Source of the DNA: Ornithinibacillus sp047228935
Lineage (GTDB): Bacteria > Bacillota > Bacilli > Bacillales > Amphibacillaceae
NCBI RefSeq assembly: GCF_047228935.1
Contig: NZ_JBFEGG010000004.1
Location: 124,001 to 188,000 of the forward strand
DNA length: 64,000 nt
Reading direction: 5' to 3'
A program made the position numbers and the translations under genes. The notes under the pieces were generated by a model. It was not told the origin of the DNA. It saw nothing but the letters and a program-made list of their open reading frames with translations, and searched no databases. Shown in pieces: positions 1 through 7,448 of this stretch; within the stretch, counting starts at the first letter, position 1, and every line of letters starts with the position of its first letter.

Positions 1-1097
1 CTGTATTAGGTGGGACTGGATTAGTGTTTACAGGTATAACGGCAATTTTTGCTCAAATCTCAGAAAGCTCACGAGGAACGATTGGATGGTCCATTGCCAT
101 TCTGCTGTTTGCGTATCTGTTTCGTGCGGTTACGGATATAAGTAATGAGGCATTATCGTGGCTATCACCAATAGGATGGGCGTCAAAAGCTGAAGTTTAT
201 TCATCTAATAATTGGGGTCCGATTGTTTTAATGGTAGGCGTTTCTATTATTTTTTTCATTATAGCAAACTACTTAAATAGCATTCGTGATTTAGAGCAAG
301 GCTTTATTGCTGCTAAACCAGGGCGTAGTTTTGCATCGCGTTTCTTACAAAGTCCAATTGGCTTGGCGTTTCGCTTACAACGTACCGGATTTATTTCTTG
401 GGCGATTGGTATGTTTGTGCTAGGGGTGTCTTATGGATCGATATTTGGTGATTTGGAATCGTTTTTTGAAGGAAATGAAATGTATATGCAAATGCTACAA
501 CTATCTGAAGGTTCTTCTATAGCAGAACAATTCATTCCAACGTTAATGATCGTGATTTCGTTAATTGCAACAGTACCAGCTGTAATGGCTATGAATAAGC
601 TTCGTGGTGAAGAGAAGAAAAACCGTTTAGACCATTTACTAGGAAGGGCTGTATCACGGTATAAGCTTATTGGTTCATACGTTGTGATAGCTATTGTAAA
701 TGGCTTTGTGATGATTTCGTTAAGTGCAATTGGTCTATGGTCAGCAGCAACTTCTGTAATGGAAGAAGGGTTTGATTTTGGTATGATCTATGGTGCAGCT
801 ATAGTATTTTACCCAGCAATGCTTGTTATGATTGGAATTGTGGCATTACTTAATGGCCTTTTACCAAGATTAACCTACTTAATTTGGATATATTTTATTT
901 ATTCCTTTTTCGTCCTATATTTAGGGAACTTAATGCAATTCCCAGAATGGGTAGGAAAGCTATCTCCATTTGGTTATGTTCCAAAAGTTCCAATAGAGGA
1001 TGCAACATTTATGCCGATGTTCTTATTAACGGTATTGGCTATAGTGTTAATGGCTATTAGTTTTGTTTGCTTTAGACGGCGGGATATTGAGAATTAA
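1..1097 (+). CDS. ABC-2 type exporter permease, 5'-truncated by window edge
   Basis: This is the C-terminal part of a polytopic membrane protein; the reading frame is open from base 3, so the gene begins outside the window and the GTG at 24 is not necessarily a start. About eight hydrophobic segments are visible, with charged loops such as LRGEEKKNRLDHLLGRAVSRYK between them. The pattern resembles the large permeases of tetronasin/polyketide-type ABC-2 exporters (COG3559-like, usually about 530 residues), which pair with an ATPase gene that would lie upstream. The substrate cannot be told from sequence. A strong terminator follows directly, so it closes its operon. Family assignment is from memory of the family pattern, not a search. 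Confidence 0.75.
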   Translation, partial: VLGGTGLVFTGITAIFAQISESSRGTIGWSIAILLFAYLFRAVTDISNEALSWLSPIGWASKAEVYSSNNWGPIVLMVGVSIIFFIIANYLNSIRDLEQGFIAAKPGRSFASRFLQSPIGLAFRLQRTGFISWAIGMFVLGVSYGSIFGDLESFFEGNEMYMQMLQLSEGSSIAEQFIPTLMIVISLIATVPAVMAMNKLRGEEKKNRLDHLLGRAVSRYKLIGSYVVIAIVNGFVMISLSAIGLWSAATSVMEEGFDFGMIYGAAIVFYPAMLVMIGIVALLNGLLPRLTYLIWIYFIYSFFVLYLGNLMQFPEWVGKLSPFGYVPKVPIEDATFMPMFLLTVLAIVLMAISFVCFRRRDIEN

Positions 1098-1122
1098 CAT
1101 CGATTAACACATTTATCAAACT

Positions 1123-1160
1123 GAAGGTTTCCGTTAATTTACGGAGGCCTTCTTTTTTTT
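1123..1160 (+). terminator. Rho-independent terminator after exporter permease
   Basis: GAAGG and CCGT arms pair with ACGG and CCTTC across a short AT loop, followed by a run of eight T. It lies 25 bases after the permease stop. Confidence 0.85.
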
Positions 1161-1183
1161 CTGAATTTTTTTATCAAAAAGAG

Positions 1184-1231
1184 TTTACAAATACACCTTA
1201 ATATTGTATAGTTGGTTACACGAGTATCCAA
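1184..1231 (+). promoter_or_regulatory. Promoter and YtrA-type operator dyad of GntR/ABC module 1
   Basis: TTTACA (1184-1189) and TATAGT (1207-1212) are separated by 17 bases. A dyad, TTGGTTAC and GTATCCAA with a 4-base gap (1212-1231, 7 of 8 pairs), begins at the -10 box and covers the expected transcription start. This is where an autorepressing GntR protein would act; binding by the downstream regulator is inferred. Confidence 0.65.
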
Positions 1232-1287
1232 CCAACCAATTAATTATTCAACATGAGCAATAGAGAGAATAGAAAGGAGTGCTCTTT

Positions 1288-1656
1288 TTGAAACCAATAT
1301 TAGATGAGTCATTGCCAATCTTTCAACAAATTGCCCAAATTATAAGCAATGACATTGTGGAGGGACAGCTAAAGGAAGAAGAAAAGGTTCCATCGGAAAA
1401 TGAGCTATCCAATTTTTATAATATTAATAGAGCAACAGTAAGAAAAGGACTACAGTCTTTAGTGGATGAAGAAATCATTTACAAAAAACGAGGAATAGGA
1501 ATGTTTGTTAGGGAAGGGGCTAAAGAGAAATTGTTAAACGAAAGAAAAAAACAGTATAGGAAGGAATATATTTTACCACTATTAGCAGAAGCAAAACGAT
1601 TGGGAATGAGTGTGGATGCGGTATTGATGCTTATCAAAGAGGAGGATAAGGAATGA
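1288..1656 (+). CDS. YtrA-type GntR transcriptional regulator (module 1)
   Basis: A 122-residue regulator with an N-terminal GntR winged helix (about residues 10-75, with NFYNINRATVRKGLQ as recognition helix) and the short helical C-terminus typical of the YtrA subfamily, which lacks a large ligand domain. I chose TTG at 1288 because AAAGGAG (1273-1279) is 8 bases upstream; the GTG at 1279 overlaps that site. Its stop overlaps the ATG of the following ATPase gene (ATGA), so the two are translationally coupled. Such proteins repress their own ABC operon, usually until cell-wall-active antibiotics are present; the inducer here is unknown. It is paralogous to the regulator at 8307-8684, sharing KKRGIGMFV. 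Confidence 0.88.
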   Translation: MKPILDESLPIFQQIAQIISNDIVEGQLKEEEKVPSENELSNFYNINRATVRKGLQSLVDEEIIYKKRGIGMFVREGAKEKLLNERKKQYRKEYILPLLAEAKRLGMSVDAVLMLIKEEDKE

Positions 1657-2513
1657 TACGAGTAGAGAATGTAACGTATGGTTACGGTGAAGGGATGGTA
1701 CTTGAGGATATCTCTTTCAAAGAACAGGAACATGGTATTACAGCAATATGGGGGAGAAATGGTGCTGGAAAAACGACTTTAATGAAACTGCTAGCTGGCC
1801 ATGAGAAGCCAAGCAAAGGAAATATCGAGATCATGGGAAACAATCCTTATAATCGTGCTGATGTTGTCAGGCATATATGTTATATGCAAGAAGATCATCC
1901 GTTTAGTTCTATCTGGACAATTAAGGATGCACTCAGATTTGCAAGGTACTATTTTTCCAATTGGGATGATGATTTGGCAAGAAGGCTTATGAAGGTCTTT
2001 AAGTTGAATGAAAAGAAGAAAGTTTCGAAGTTATCGAAAGGAATGAAGTCTGCTTTACAATTTATAATCGGTATTTCTAGTTGTGCAGAAATTACAATTT
2101 TGGATGAACCGAGTAATGGTATAGATGCAAGTATGCGAAAGAAGATGCATCAGGAATTACGAGAAGCTCAAGAAGACTATCCACGTTTGATATTGTTATC
2201 GACGCATCACATTGAAGAAATACAGTCTATCTGCGACTCCCTTGTGGTGATACATGATGAAAAGGTATTTTTGCATGAAGGAATGGATGAGATACGAGAG
2301 TTAGGGATATGGTTATCCGGTGAGAAAAGTAAAGTCAATGACGCTATAGCTGATCAAAGAATATTAGAAACTAGCAATCTTGGATCTAGGTTAAAGGTTA
2401 TGGTTGATGCACCTTATAACGAAGAATGGAAAGAAATTGCAGCATTACACGGACTTTCCATAGAAAAAGTAAAACTGCAAGATTATTTACTAAATAAAAC
2501 AGAGGAGGCATAA
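1653..2513 (+). CDS. ABC transporter ATP-binding protein (module 1)
   Basis: A 286-residue ATPase of the YtrB/CcmA-like group. Walker A is GRNGAGKT (about residues 34-41), the signature is the variant LSKGMKS (about 130), Walker B is ITILDEP followed by SNGID, and the H-switch is in STHH. The last 80 residues form a poorly conserved tail. It starts inside the stop codon of the GntR gene and is followed 4 bases later by a membrane protein gene, so the three form one operon under the dyad at 1212-1231. It probably powers export or removal of a membrane-active compound with the 2518-3240 protein as permease. Confidence 0.9.
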   Translation: MIRVENVTYGYGEGMVLEDISFKEQEHGITAIWGRNGAGKTTLMKLLAGHEKPSKGNIEIMGNNPYNRADVVRHICYMQEDHPFSSIWTIKDALRFARYYFSNWDDDLARRLMKVFKLNEKKKVSKLSKGMKSALQFIIGISSCAEITILDEPSNGIDASMRKKMHQELREAQEDYPRLILLSTHHIEEIQSICDSLVVIHDEKVFLHEGMDEIRELGIWLSGEKSKVNDAIADQRILETSNLGSRLKVMVDAPYNEEWKEIAALHGLSIEKVKLQDYLLNKTEEA

Positions 2514-2517
2514 TAAA

Positions 2518-3240
2518 ATGAATTCATTGTATGGAACAATACGTTTAGTATCTGAGGATGTGTTATATTTCCTAGGTAGACTAGTGCTTGTCTACATTAC
2601 GATACCATTGACCTTATTTTGGCTCTTATCAGGATATGTATTCGAAATTGGTGATGAAGTAGTTGCTTCTATCTCGGGTCCAGCCTACTTCTTTATTATT
2701 TTATTCTCTTTAATAGGTTATAAAATGTTGTATCCAATTGCTATGGGGTTAGGGAGCACTAGAGTACAACTTTTAAGAGTATATAGTATTGTGGGAGTGA
2801 TAGCTGTCGTCATAACCATAATATGTTTAAATGTTTTGCAGTTTATCTTAAAAACAGTATACCTAGAGTGGGACATCGGAGCTAATATTTTTCATCCAGG
2901 TGTTGTCATATTACCAGAATATCATTTCTTTGGGTATTTATGGATCGATATAATGTTTGGTCTCTTTTTGTTCGGGGTACCATTTCTACTTTATAGTATA
3001 AATTTTCGGATAGGCATGCGAAAAAGTACTATTATATTGATGGTCCTATTGCTTGTAGGAATGTTTTTGTACTATGGTGGTTATTTAGATAGCAGCATAG
3101 AATGGTTTTCAGGATTAGATTTAGAGGAGCTAGGGATGACATTGATATCATTAGTTGGTCTATGTGGTGTTGGATCCTTGCTATTATCCTATCCAATTAT
3201 GCGAAATGCACCTTTGAAGCCGAAGACGAGAAAAGAATAG
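2518..3240 (+). CDS. Membrane protein, probable permease of ABC module 1
   Basis: A 240-residue integral membrane protein with about six hydrophobic segments (near residues 15-40, 55-75, 92-115, 142-165, 172-195, 208-230) and a basic C-terminus ending PKTRKE. I do not recognise a named family. The assignment as ABC permease rests on position: it follows the ATPase by four bases in the same GntR-controlled operon. The corresponding protein in module 2 (6654-7448) has the same place but no obvious residue similarity by eye. Confidence 0.7.
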   Translation: MNSLYGTIRLVSEDVLYFLGRLVLVYITIPLTLFWLLSGYVFEIGDEVVASISGPAYFFIILFSLIGYKMLYPIAMGLGSTRVQLLRVYSIVGVIAVVITIICLNVLQFILKTVYLEWDIGANIFHPGVVILPEYHFFGYLWIDIMFGLFLFGVPFLLYSINFRIGMRKSTIILMVLLLVGMFLYYGGYLDSSIEWFSGLDLEELGMTLISLVGLCGVGSLLLSYPIMRNAPLKPKTRKE

Positions 3241-3292
3241 AATGAACATAGAATGGTTTAGGGATACTCTCTAAGCCATTTATTCATTCTAT
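3237..3292 (+). repeat. Long dyad overlapping the end of ABC module 1
   Basis: ATAGAATGAA (3237-3246, including the TAG stop) pairs perfectly with TTCATTCTAT (3283-3292), and an inner stem is formed by AATGGTTTAG with CTAAGCCATT. No T tract follows, so it is a poor intrinsic terminator and may protect the mRNA 3' end. Confidence 0.55.
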
Positions 3293-3411
3293 GACTCTTT
3301 AAAATCAATATTATTCGTTGGCGAAAATACACTAACAATAATCAGGCAATAGTAATACCCCGGCTTATTAAATCTATATTTTTCTTAATCATATTAAAAA
3401 TTAAATTAGTT
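3293..3411. other. Intergenic stretch with no recognised gene
   Basis: Between the dyad and the terminator at 3412 I see no ORF with a ribosome site and no conserved RNA pattern. The separate terminator downstream leaves room for either 3' UTR of the ABC operon or a small RNA, but no clear promoter was found. Confidence 0.4.
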
Positions 3412-3443
3412 GCCCCATTTTATTAAGAAAGGGGCTTTTTTTT
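3412..3443 (+). terminator. Rho-independent terminator upstream of znuA-like gene
   Basis: GCCCC (3412-3416) pairs with GGGGC (3431-3435), followed by eight T. It insulates the Zur promoter from the ABC operon. Confidence 0.8.
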
Positions 3444-3524
3444 GTGGGATGGTTTTACTCATAGGACTTAATCCGTCAATTATTTCTAAGGAAAAATAAT
3501 CATCTGCAAAAAACGTTTGTTAAA

Positions 3525-3568
3525 TCGTAATGATTACTGTTTACAAATCGTAATCATTACGATATAGT
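3525..3568 (+). promoter_or_regulatory. Zur-regulated promoter with two Zur boxes
   Basis: TCGTAATCATTACGA (3548-3562) is a perfect 7-1-7 palindrome matching the Bacillus Zur box; a second copy, TCGTAATGATTACTG (3525-3539), differs at two bases. TTTACA (3540-3545) and TATAGT (3563-3568) are 17 bases apart, so the perfect box fills the spacer. Zinc-loaded Zur would block polymerase here. Confidence 0.9.
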
Positions 3569-3604
3569 ATAAATGTTCAAATTATGAATAAGGGAGATTG
3601 AGAA

Positions 3605-5272
3605 ATGAAGTATATGAAAACACTCATGATTTTATTTTTTATTACGCTATTAACTGTAGGGTGTTCATCAGCGGAAGATGCTTCTAGTAGTAAACAAGAT
3701 TCAGAGCTTACTATATATACATCTGTTTATCCGTTTAAATATGTAGTCGAACAACTAGCAGGGGATACTGCGACGGTAAAAACGGTTTTTCCACCTGGTA
3801 CAGATGCGCATACATATGAACCTACCTCAAAGGATATTATTGATATAGCAAATAGTGATGCGTTCATTTATTTAGGAGCTGGGATGGAGGGCTTTTCAGA
3901 GTCTATTGCGGAATCACTAGGCTCACAAAATGTAAAGTTGATCGAGATGGGGAAGTATGATGAATTATTCCATAGTGGTCATAGTCATGAAGAACATCAT
4001 GAACATGAAGAGTCTGGAGAGATTACTATTGAAATCACTGGCTTATCGGACCATTACCACACAGATAGTTCTATAAATCTATCAGCAGTAATTCATGGTA
4101 CAGAGCATGATCATCTACATTGGTACACGCTAAATCCGGATGAGGAGGACTGGGTAGTAGTGGAAGGTCAGTCATCAAACAGTCTTAATATGAAGGCAGA
4201 GGTTGATGGACAACAGATAAAGGCGGTTATTTACGGTGAAGATCATGAGGTTGTTGCAGAATCTGAACCGGTAACGATTAAGATTGACGACCATGAAGGA
4301 GATCATGAACATGGAGGAGAGGGCCATGACCATGAAGGAGAGCATGAGCACGGAGAAGAGGGCTATGACCATGAAGGAGGGCATGAACATGGAGAAGAGG
4401 GCCATGACCACGCAGGAGAGCATGAGCACGAAGATGAGAGCTATGATCATGGAAACAATAATGAAAGTGTAGATGCTGAAATAGAAGGGTTATCAGGGCA
4501 TTATCATACTGGAGATTCTATTAATCTAACAGCGAATATTGATGAAGCAGTAACGTATGATCATGTACATTGGTTCATCCTAAATCCGGATGGGGGAGAT
4601 TGGACAGTAGTTGATGGTCAAACGTCAAATGAATTTGAGAGTGTAGCAGAAGTGGATGGACAACAAATAAAAGCAGTATTCTATGGCGATAATCATGAAG
4701 TTGTTTTAGAATCTGAACCAGTTATAATTGAAATTGACGATCATGAAGGGGATCATGACCCTCATATTTGGATTGATCCACTGCGTATGGTCCAGATAGC
4801 GCAAATTTTAAAGGATCAATTAATTGAAATGAATCCAGAAGAGGAAGAATTATACAACGAGAATTTTAAAGCACTAGAGGAGAAATTATTAGATCTTGAT
4901 AGTAAGTTCACGGAGTTGCTTTCAACAAAGGAAAATAAATCGATAATTGTATCTCATGCTGCTTTTGGATATTGGGAAGAGCGTTATGGTATCCATCAGA
5001 TTGCTATTCATGGACTGTCTACAGCAGATGAGCCTTCACAAAAGCAAATTACTGAAATTATTAATCAATCAGAAGAGCATAATTTAGAATACGTTCTCTT
5101 TGAGCAAAATAGCTCGAATAAATTGACAGAAGTAATACAAAAAGAGATTGGTGCTAAACCATTAACCATTCATAATCTTTCGGTTTTAACTCAAGAAGAT
5201 ATTGATAATGAAGAAGACTATATTTCACTAATGGAATATAATTTGGAAGTGTTGAATCAAGCTACTAAATAA
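3605..5272 (+). CDS. znuA: Zinc ABC transporter substrate-binding lipoprotein with duplicated insert
   Basis: A 555-residue ZnuA/AdcA-type cluster A-I binding protein, much longer than the usual 300-320. A lipobox ends at Cys20 (TVGC). The binding-protein fold is split: the first half has the ligand motif GTDAHTYEP (His69), the second resumes with DPHIWIDP (about 385-392), then VSHAAFGYW and FEQNSS. Between them lie two copies of a roughly 90-residue domain (about 139-227 and 290-378; shared motifs include DGQQIKAV and SEPV) and, between the copies, four tandem 13-residue His/Glu-rich repeats (229-280). It captures zinc outside the membrane. No permease or ATPase gene is adjacent, so partners must be elsewhere. 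The two Zur boxes upstream fit induction by zinc starvation. Start ATG has AGGGAG nine bases upstream. Confidence 0.9.
   Translation: MKYMKTLMILFFITLLTVGCSSAEDASSSKQDSELTIYTSVYPFKYVVEQLAGDTATVKTVFPPGTDAHTYEPTSKDIIDIANSDAFIYLGAGMEGFSESIAESLGSQNVKLIEMGKYDELFHSGHSHEEHHEHEESGEITIEITGLSDHYHTDSSINLSAVIHGTEHDHLHWYTLNPDEEDWVVVEGQSSNSLNMKAEVDGQQIKAVIYGEDHEVVAESEPVTIKIDDHEGDHEHGGEGHDHEGEHEHGEEGYDHEGGHEHGEEGHDHAGEHEHEDESYDHGNNNESVDAEIEGLSGHYHTGDSINLTANIDEAVTYDHVHWFILNPDGGDWTVVDGQTSNEFESVAEVDGQQIKAVFYGDNHEVVLESEPVIIEIDDHEGDHDPHIWIDPLRMVQIAQILKDQLIEMNPEEEELYNENFKALEEKLLDLDSKFTELLSTKENKSIIVSHAAFGYWEERYGIHQIAIHGLSTADEPSQKQITEIINQSEEHNLEYVLFEQNSSNKLTEVIQKEIGAKPLTIHNLSVLTQEDIDNEEDYISLMEYNLEVLNQATK
4289..4444 (+). 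repeat. Four tandem 39-bp repeats inside znuA-like gene
   Basis: Four in-frame 39-bp units encode DHEGDHEHGGEGH-like 13-mers (residues 229-280). The units are similar but not identical, and the array sits exactly between the two copies of the duplicated domain. Copy number could vary by slippage without a frameshift. Confidence 0.85.
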
Positions 5273-5278
5273 TGCATA

Positions 5279-5308
5279 AGCTCCCCAGTTGAATTAGGGG
5301 AGCTTTTT
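5279..5308 (+). terminator. Rho-independent terminator after znuA-like gene
   Basis: AGCTCCCC pairs with GGGGAGCT across a 10-base loop, followed by T5. Confidence 0.9.
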
Positions 5309-5385
5309 ATTGTGTCTCAGTAATAAACTCATTTTCCAAGTTATGGTAAAATAAAGAAAAATTTGATATAAGAAAGGAGTTGTAC

Positions 5386-6036
5386 ATGACTAACTATAAA
5401 GTAATTCTATTTGACTTGGATGGAACACTTTCAGATCCGAAAGAGGGCATCACACAATCCGTTCAATATGCACTACGAAAAATGAACATTACCGAGCCAG
5501 ATTTAAAAAAACTCGATAGTTTTATCGGACCACCACTCCAAGTATCTTTTGCTGAACATTACGGATTTGAAGCTTACCAGGTACAAAAGGCAATTGAATT
5601 TTATCGTGAAAGATTTAAAGAAAAAGGAATGTTCGAGAATAAATTATATCCCCAAATACAGTCATTATTAAAATCATTGAAGGAAAAAGAATACGTTCTA
5701 GTTGTTGCAACATCTAAGCCTACAGTATTTGCTGAGAAAATTTTAAAGCATTTTAACATTGACCACTACTTTGAACTTATAGTCGGTAGCAATCTGGATG
5801 GATCAAGAACAGCCAAAACGGAAATCATTCAATACATATTAGACAAGTATAACAATTACAGCCAGCGTGATTTTGTAATGATTGGTGATAGGATGCATGA
5901 TATTGTTGGGGCAGTTAATACGGGGATTGACTCTATTGCGGTAACATATGGATATGGGTCATTTGACGAGCTAAGTAAATCACAACCTACTTATATCGTT
6001 AACACTGTGGAAGAACTGAAAGAAATTTTTAATTGA
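5386..6036 (+). CDS. HAD-superfamily phosphatase (phosphoglycolate phosphatase-like)
   Basis: A 216-residue haloacid dehalogenase-family hydrolase. Motif I is FDLDGTL with the nucleophile Asp near residue 9, motif II is VVATSKP, motif III is the Lys in the RTAKTEII region and motif IV is MIGDRMHD. A helical cap lies at about residues 20-80, as in Gph/PpaX-type enzymes. The substrate cannot be inferred; phosphoglycolate, pyrophosphate or a nucleotide are possible. AAAGGAG (5373-5379) is six bases before ATG 5386, which makes the in-frame TTG at 5380 unlikely as start. It stands between a terminator and a separate downstream gene, so it is probably monocistronic or loosely linked to the DUF1648 gene. 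Confidence 0.85.
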   Translation: MTNYKVILFDLDGTLSDPKEGITQSVQYALRKMNITEPDLKKLDSFIGPPLQVSFAEHYGFEAYQVQKAIEFYRERFKEKGMFENKLYPQIQSLLKSLKEKEYVLVVATSKPTVFAEKILKHFNIDHYFELIVGSNLDGSRTAKTEIIQYILDKYNNYSQRDFVMIGDRMHDIVGAVNTGIDSIAVTYGYGSFDELSKSQPTYIVNTVEELKEIFN

Positions 6037-6105
6037 TAGAGTGAAACTAAAAACATAACTTCCTCGTATAAAAAGATAACTAGAATTTAAGAGAGGAAGA
6101 GAAAA

Positions 6106-6612
6106 ATGAATAATTCTGGAAGCCGCCCAAAAATTAAAATCCCAAAAAAGAAGACCGAATGGATTTTTGATATTATAGGGTACACCGCATATATAGCTTC
6201 CATTATTTTTTTAATATCTGTATGGAATTCACTCCCTGATGAAGTGCCGGCTCATTATAATGCATTAGGAGAGGTGGACCGTTGGGGAAAGAAGTATGAA
6301 CTATTAATTTTGCCGATTGTTAGTGGATTTTTACTGTTGATGCTGCAAATCTTTGAGAAATTTCCAGAAATCCATAATTATCCTAGTCGATTTAATGAAA
6401 CAAATGCTGCACAGTTTTACCTTGTTAGTAGGCAAATGATGAACATGATGAAGAATATTAGTTTATTAGTTTTTGCATTAATATTATTGAAGTCTGTATC
6501 GATTGCATTAAACTGGTCAACCGGTTCGGGGGCACTATTTTTACCGCTTTTACTAATAGGTGTTGCGCTTCCTATAATAATAAGTCTCTTAAGACAAAGA
6601 AAGATTAAGTAA
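6106..6612 (+). CDS. DUF1648 domain membrane protein
   Basis: A 168-residue membrane protein with a basic N-terminus (SRPKIKIPKKK) and about four hydrophobic segments (near 25-42, 64-82, 113-132, 140-160). The stretch SLPDEVPAHYNALGEVDRWG is the DUF1648 signature found in SdpI-like immunity and small membrane proteins. The function is unknown; in the Sdp system a relative gives immunity to a cannibalism toxin, but no toxin gene is seen here. GAGAGGAAGAG precedes the ATG. It ends at a bidirectional terminator shared with the convergent ABC module 2. Confidence 0.8.
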   Translation: MNNSGSRPKIKIPKKKTEWIFDIIGYTAYIASIIFLISVWNSLPDEVPAHYNALGEVDRWGKKYELLILPIVSGFLLLMLQIFEKFPEIHNYPSRFNETNAAQFYLVSRQMMNMMKNISLLVFALILLKSVSIALNWSTGSGALFLPLLLIGVALPIIISLLRQRKIK

Positions 6613-6647
6613 AATCCCTTCTTCAGAGCATCCTGAGAAGGGATTTT
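6611..6647. terminator. Bidirectional terminator between DUF1648 gene and ABC module 2
   Basis: AAAATCCCTTCTTCAG pairs with CTGAGAAGGGATTTT with one bulge. The A-start and T-end let it act on both strands for the convergent genes. Confidence 0.85.
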
Positions 6648-6653
6648 ACATGG

Positions 6654-7448
6654 TTACATTTTGATGGATACATGTTTAGTAAAATAACGAATTATGATCA
6701 TCATGAAAAAGCCTAAAATGACAAGACTAACTTCTGATAGACTAGCAGGTATAAATTCTGTAGAAATGATTCGGTCCGGAATGGGTAAATCTAAAGAAGC
6801 TCGTAATAGAGAGTCTTTCATTGTGATAATGACTAGGCCGATGAAAATAGTACCTAATCCAATTATCGTATTATATCGATAGAAGCTGGAACCAATTAGC
6901 CAACCTAGTAAATAGTAAAAAAAGATATTAACTGCATAGATAGCAATGGATAGTAACCAGTTATTAGTTGGATCTACATAAGGAGATAGAATAAAAGACT
7001 GCACAATATCAGCAATCATATGAGCCTCTTCTAAACTAGCGGATTCATTAAAATCAGCAGTTTGAAATGTAAACAAATCCAATCTTGTTAAAATGAATTG
7101 AACGACATTGGAAAAGAGTAACGTAATAATTGGAATCAGAAGGGATATCCCTACTGAGGAAAGCAATGCACCTTTATAGAAGTCTTTTCTTGTTACTCCA
7201 TTTTCAACATAGTAAGTTAAAAAGTACGTAGTTAAGATCCCGATGACAAACATATAAATACCTGCAGCAACGAAAACTGCATTATAATATGTGTCTAATT
7301 CAGCCCCACTGTTATATGCTGATATTCCTTTGACAACTTGAATAACAAGCAAAACACCTAAGAAACTGAATGTCCAAGACGAAAGAGCCATATACATATC
7401 AGTAGCAACTTTAGGATAATTAATTGGTTGCTTCATCTTCATCTTCAT
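6654..7448 (-). CDS. Membrane protein, probable permease of ABC module 2
   Basis: A protein of up to 264 residues with about six hydrophobic segments (near 27-45, 55-78, 92-120, 162-185, 192-215, 235-258). It overlaps the end of the ATPase gene by 29 bases, so the two are translationally coupled. The start is uncertain: three in-frame ATGs in MKMKMKQ lie 3, 9 and 15 bases after GGGGG, and the second (7442) has the best spacing. They are encoded by a GAAGAT hexamer repeat that also encodes the acidic tail of the ATPase. I infer a permease role from position; no named family is recognised. Confidence 0.75.
   Translation of the reverse strand: MKMKMKQPINYPKVATDMYMALSSWTFSFLGVLLVIQVVKGISAYNSGAELDTYYNAVFVAAGIYMFVIGILTTYFLTYYVENGVTRKDFYKGALLSSVGISLLIPIITLLFSNVVQFILTRLDLFTFQTADFNESASLEEAHMIADIVQSFILSPYVDPTNNWLLSIAIYAVNIFFYYLLGWLIGSSFYRYNTIIGLGTIFIGLVIITMKDSLLRASLDLPIPDRIISTEFIPASLSEVSLVILGFFMMIIIRYFTKHVSIKM

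Noticed and set aside
4289..4444. Regular 39-bp repeats considered as a CRISPR array
   Set aside because: There are no spacers; units are head to tail and in frame, and encode HEH-rich peptide.
4175..4450. Minus-strand 91-codon frame rich in Met/Phe/Ser
   Set aside because: It is the antisense of the His-rich repeats of the zinc-binding protein and has no ribosome site.
6106..6612. SdpI-type toxin immunity locus
   Set aside because: Only the DUF1648 region is shared; no SdpC-like toxin or SdpR regulator is adjacent.
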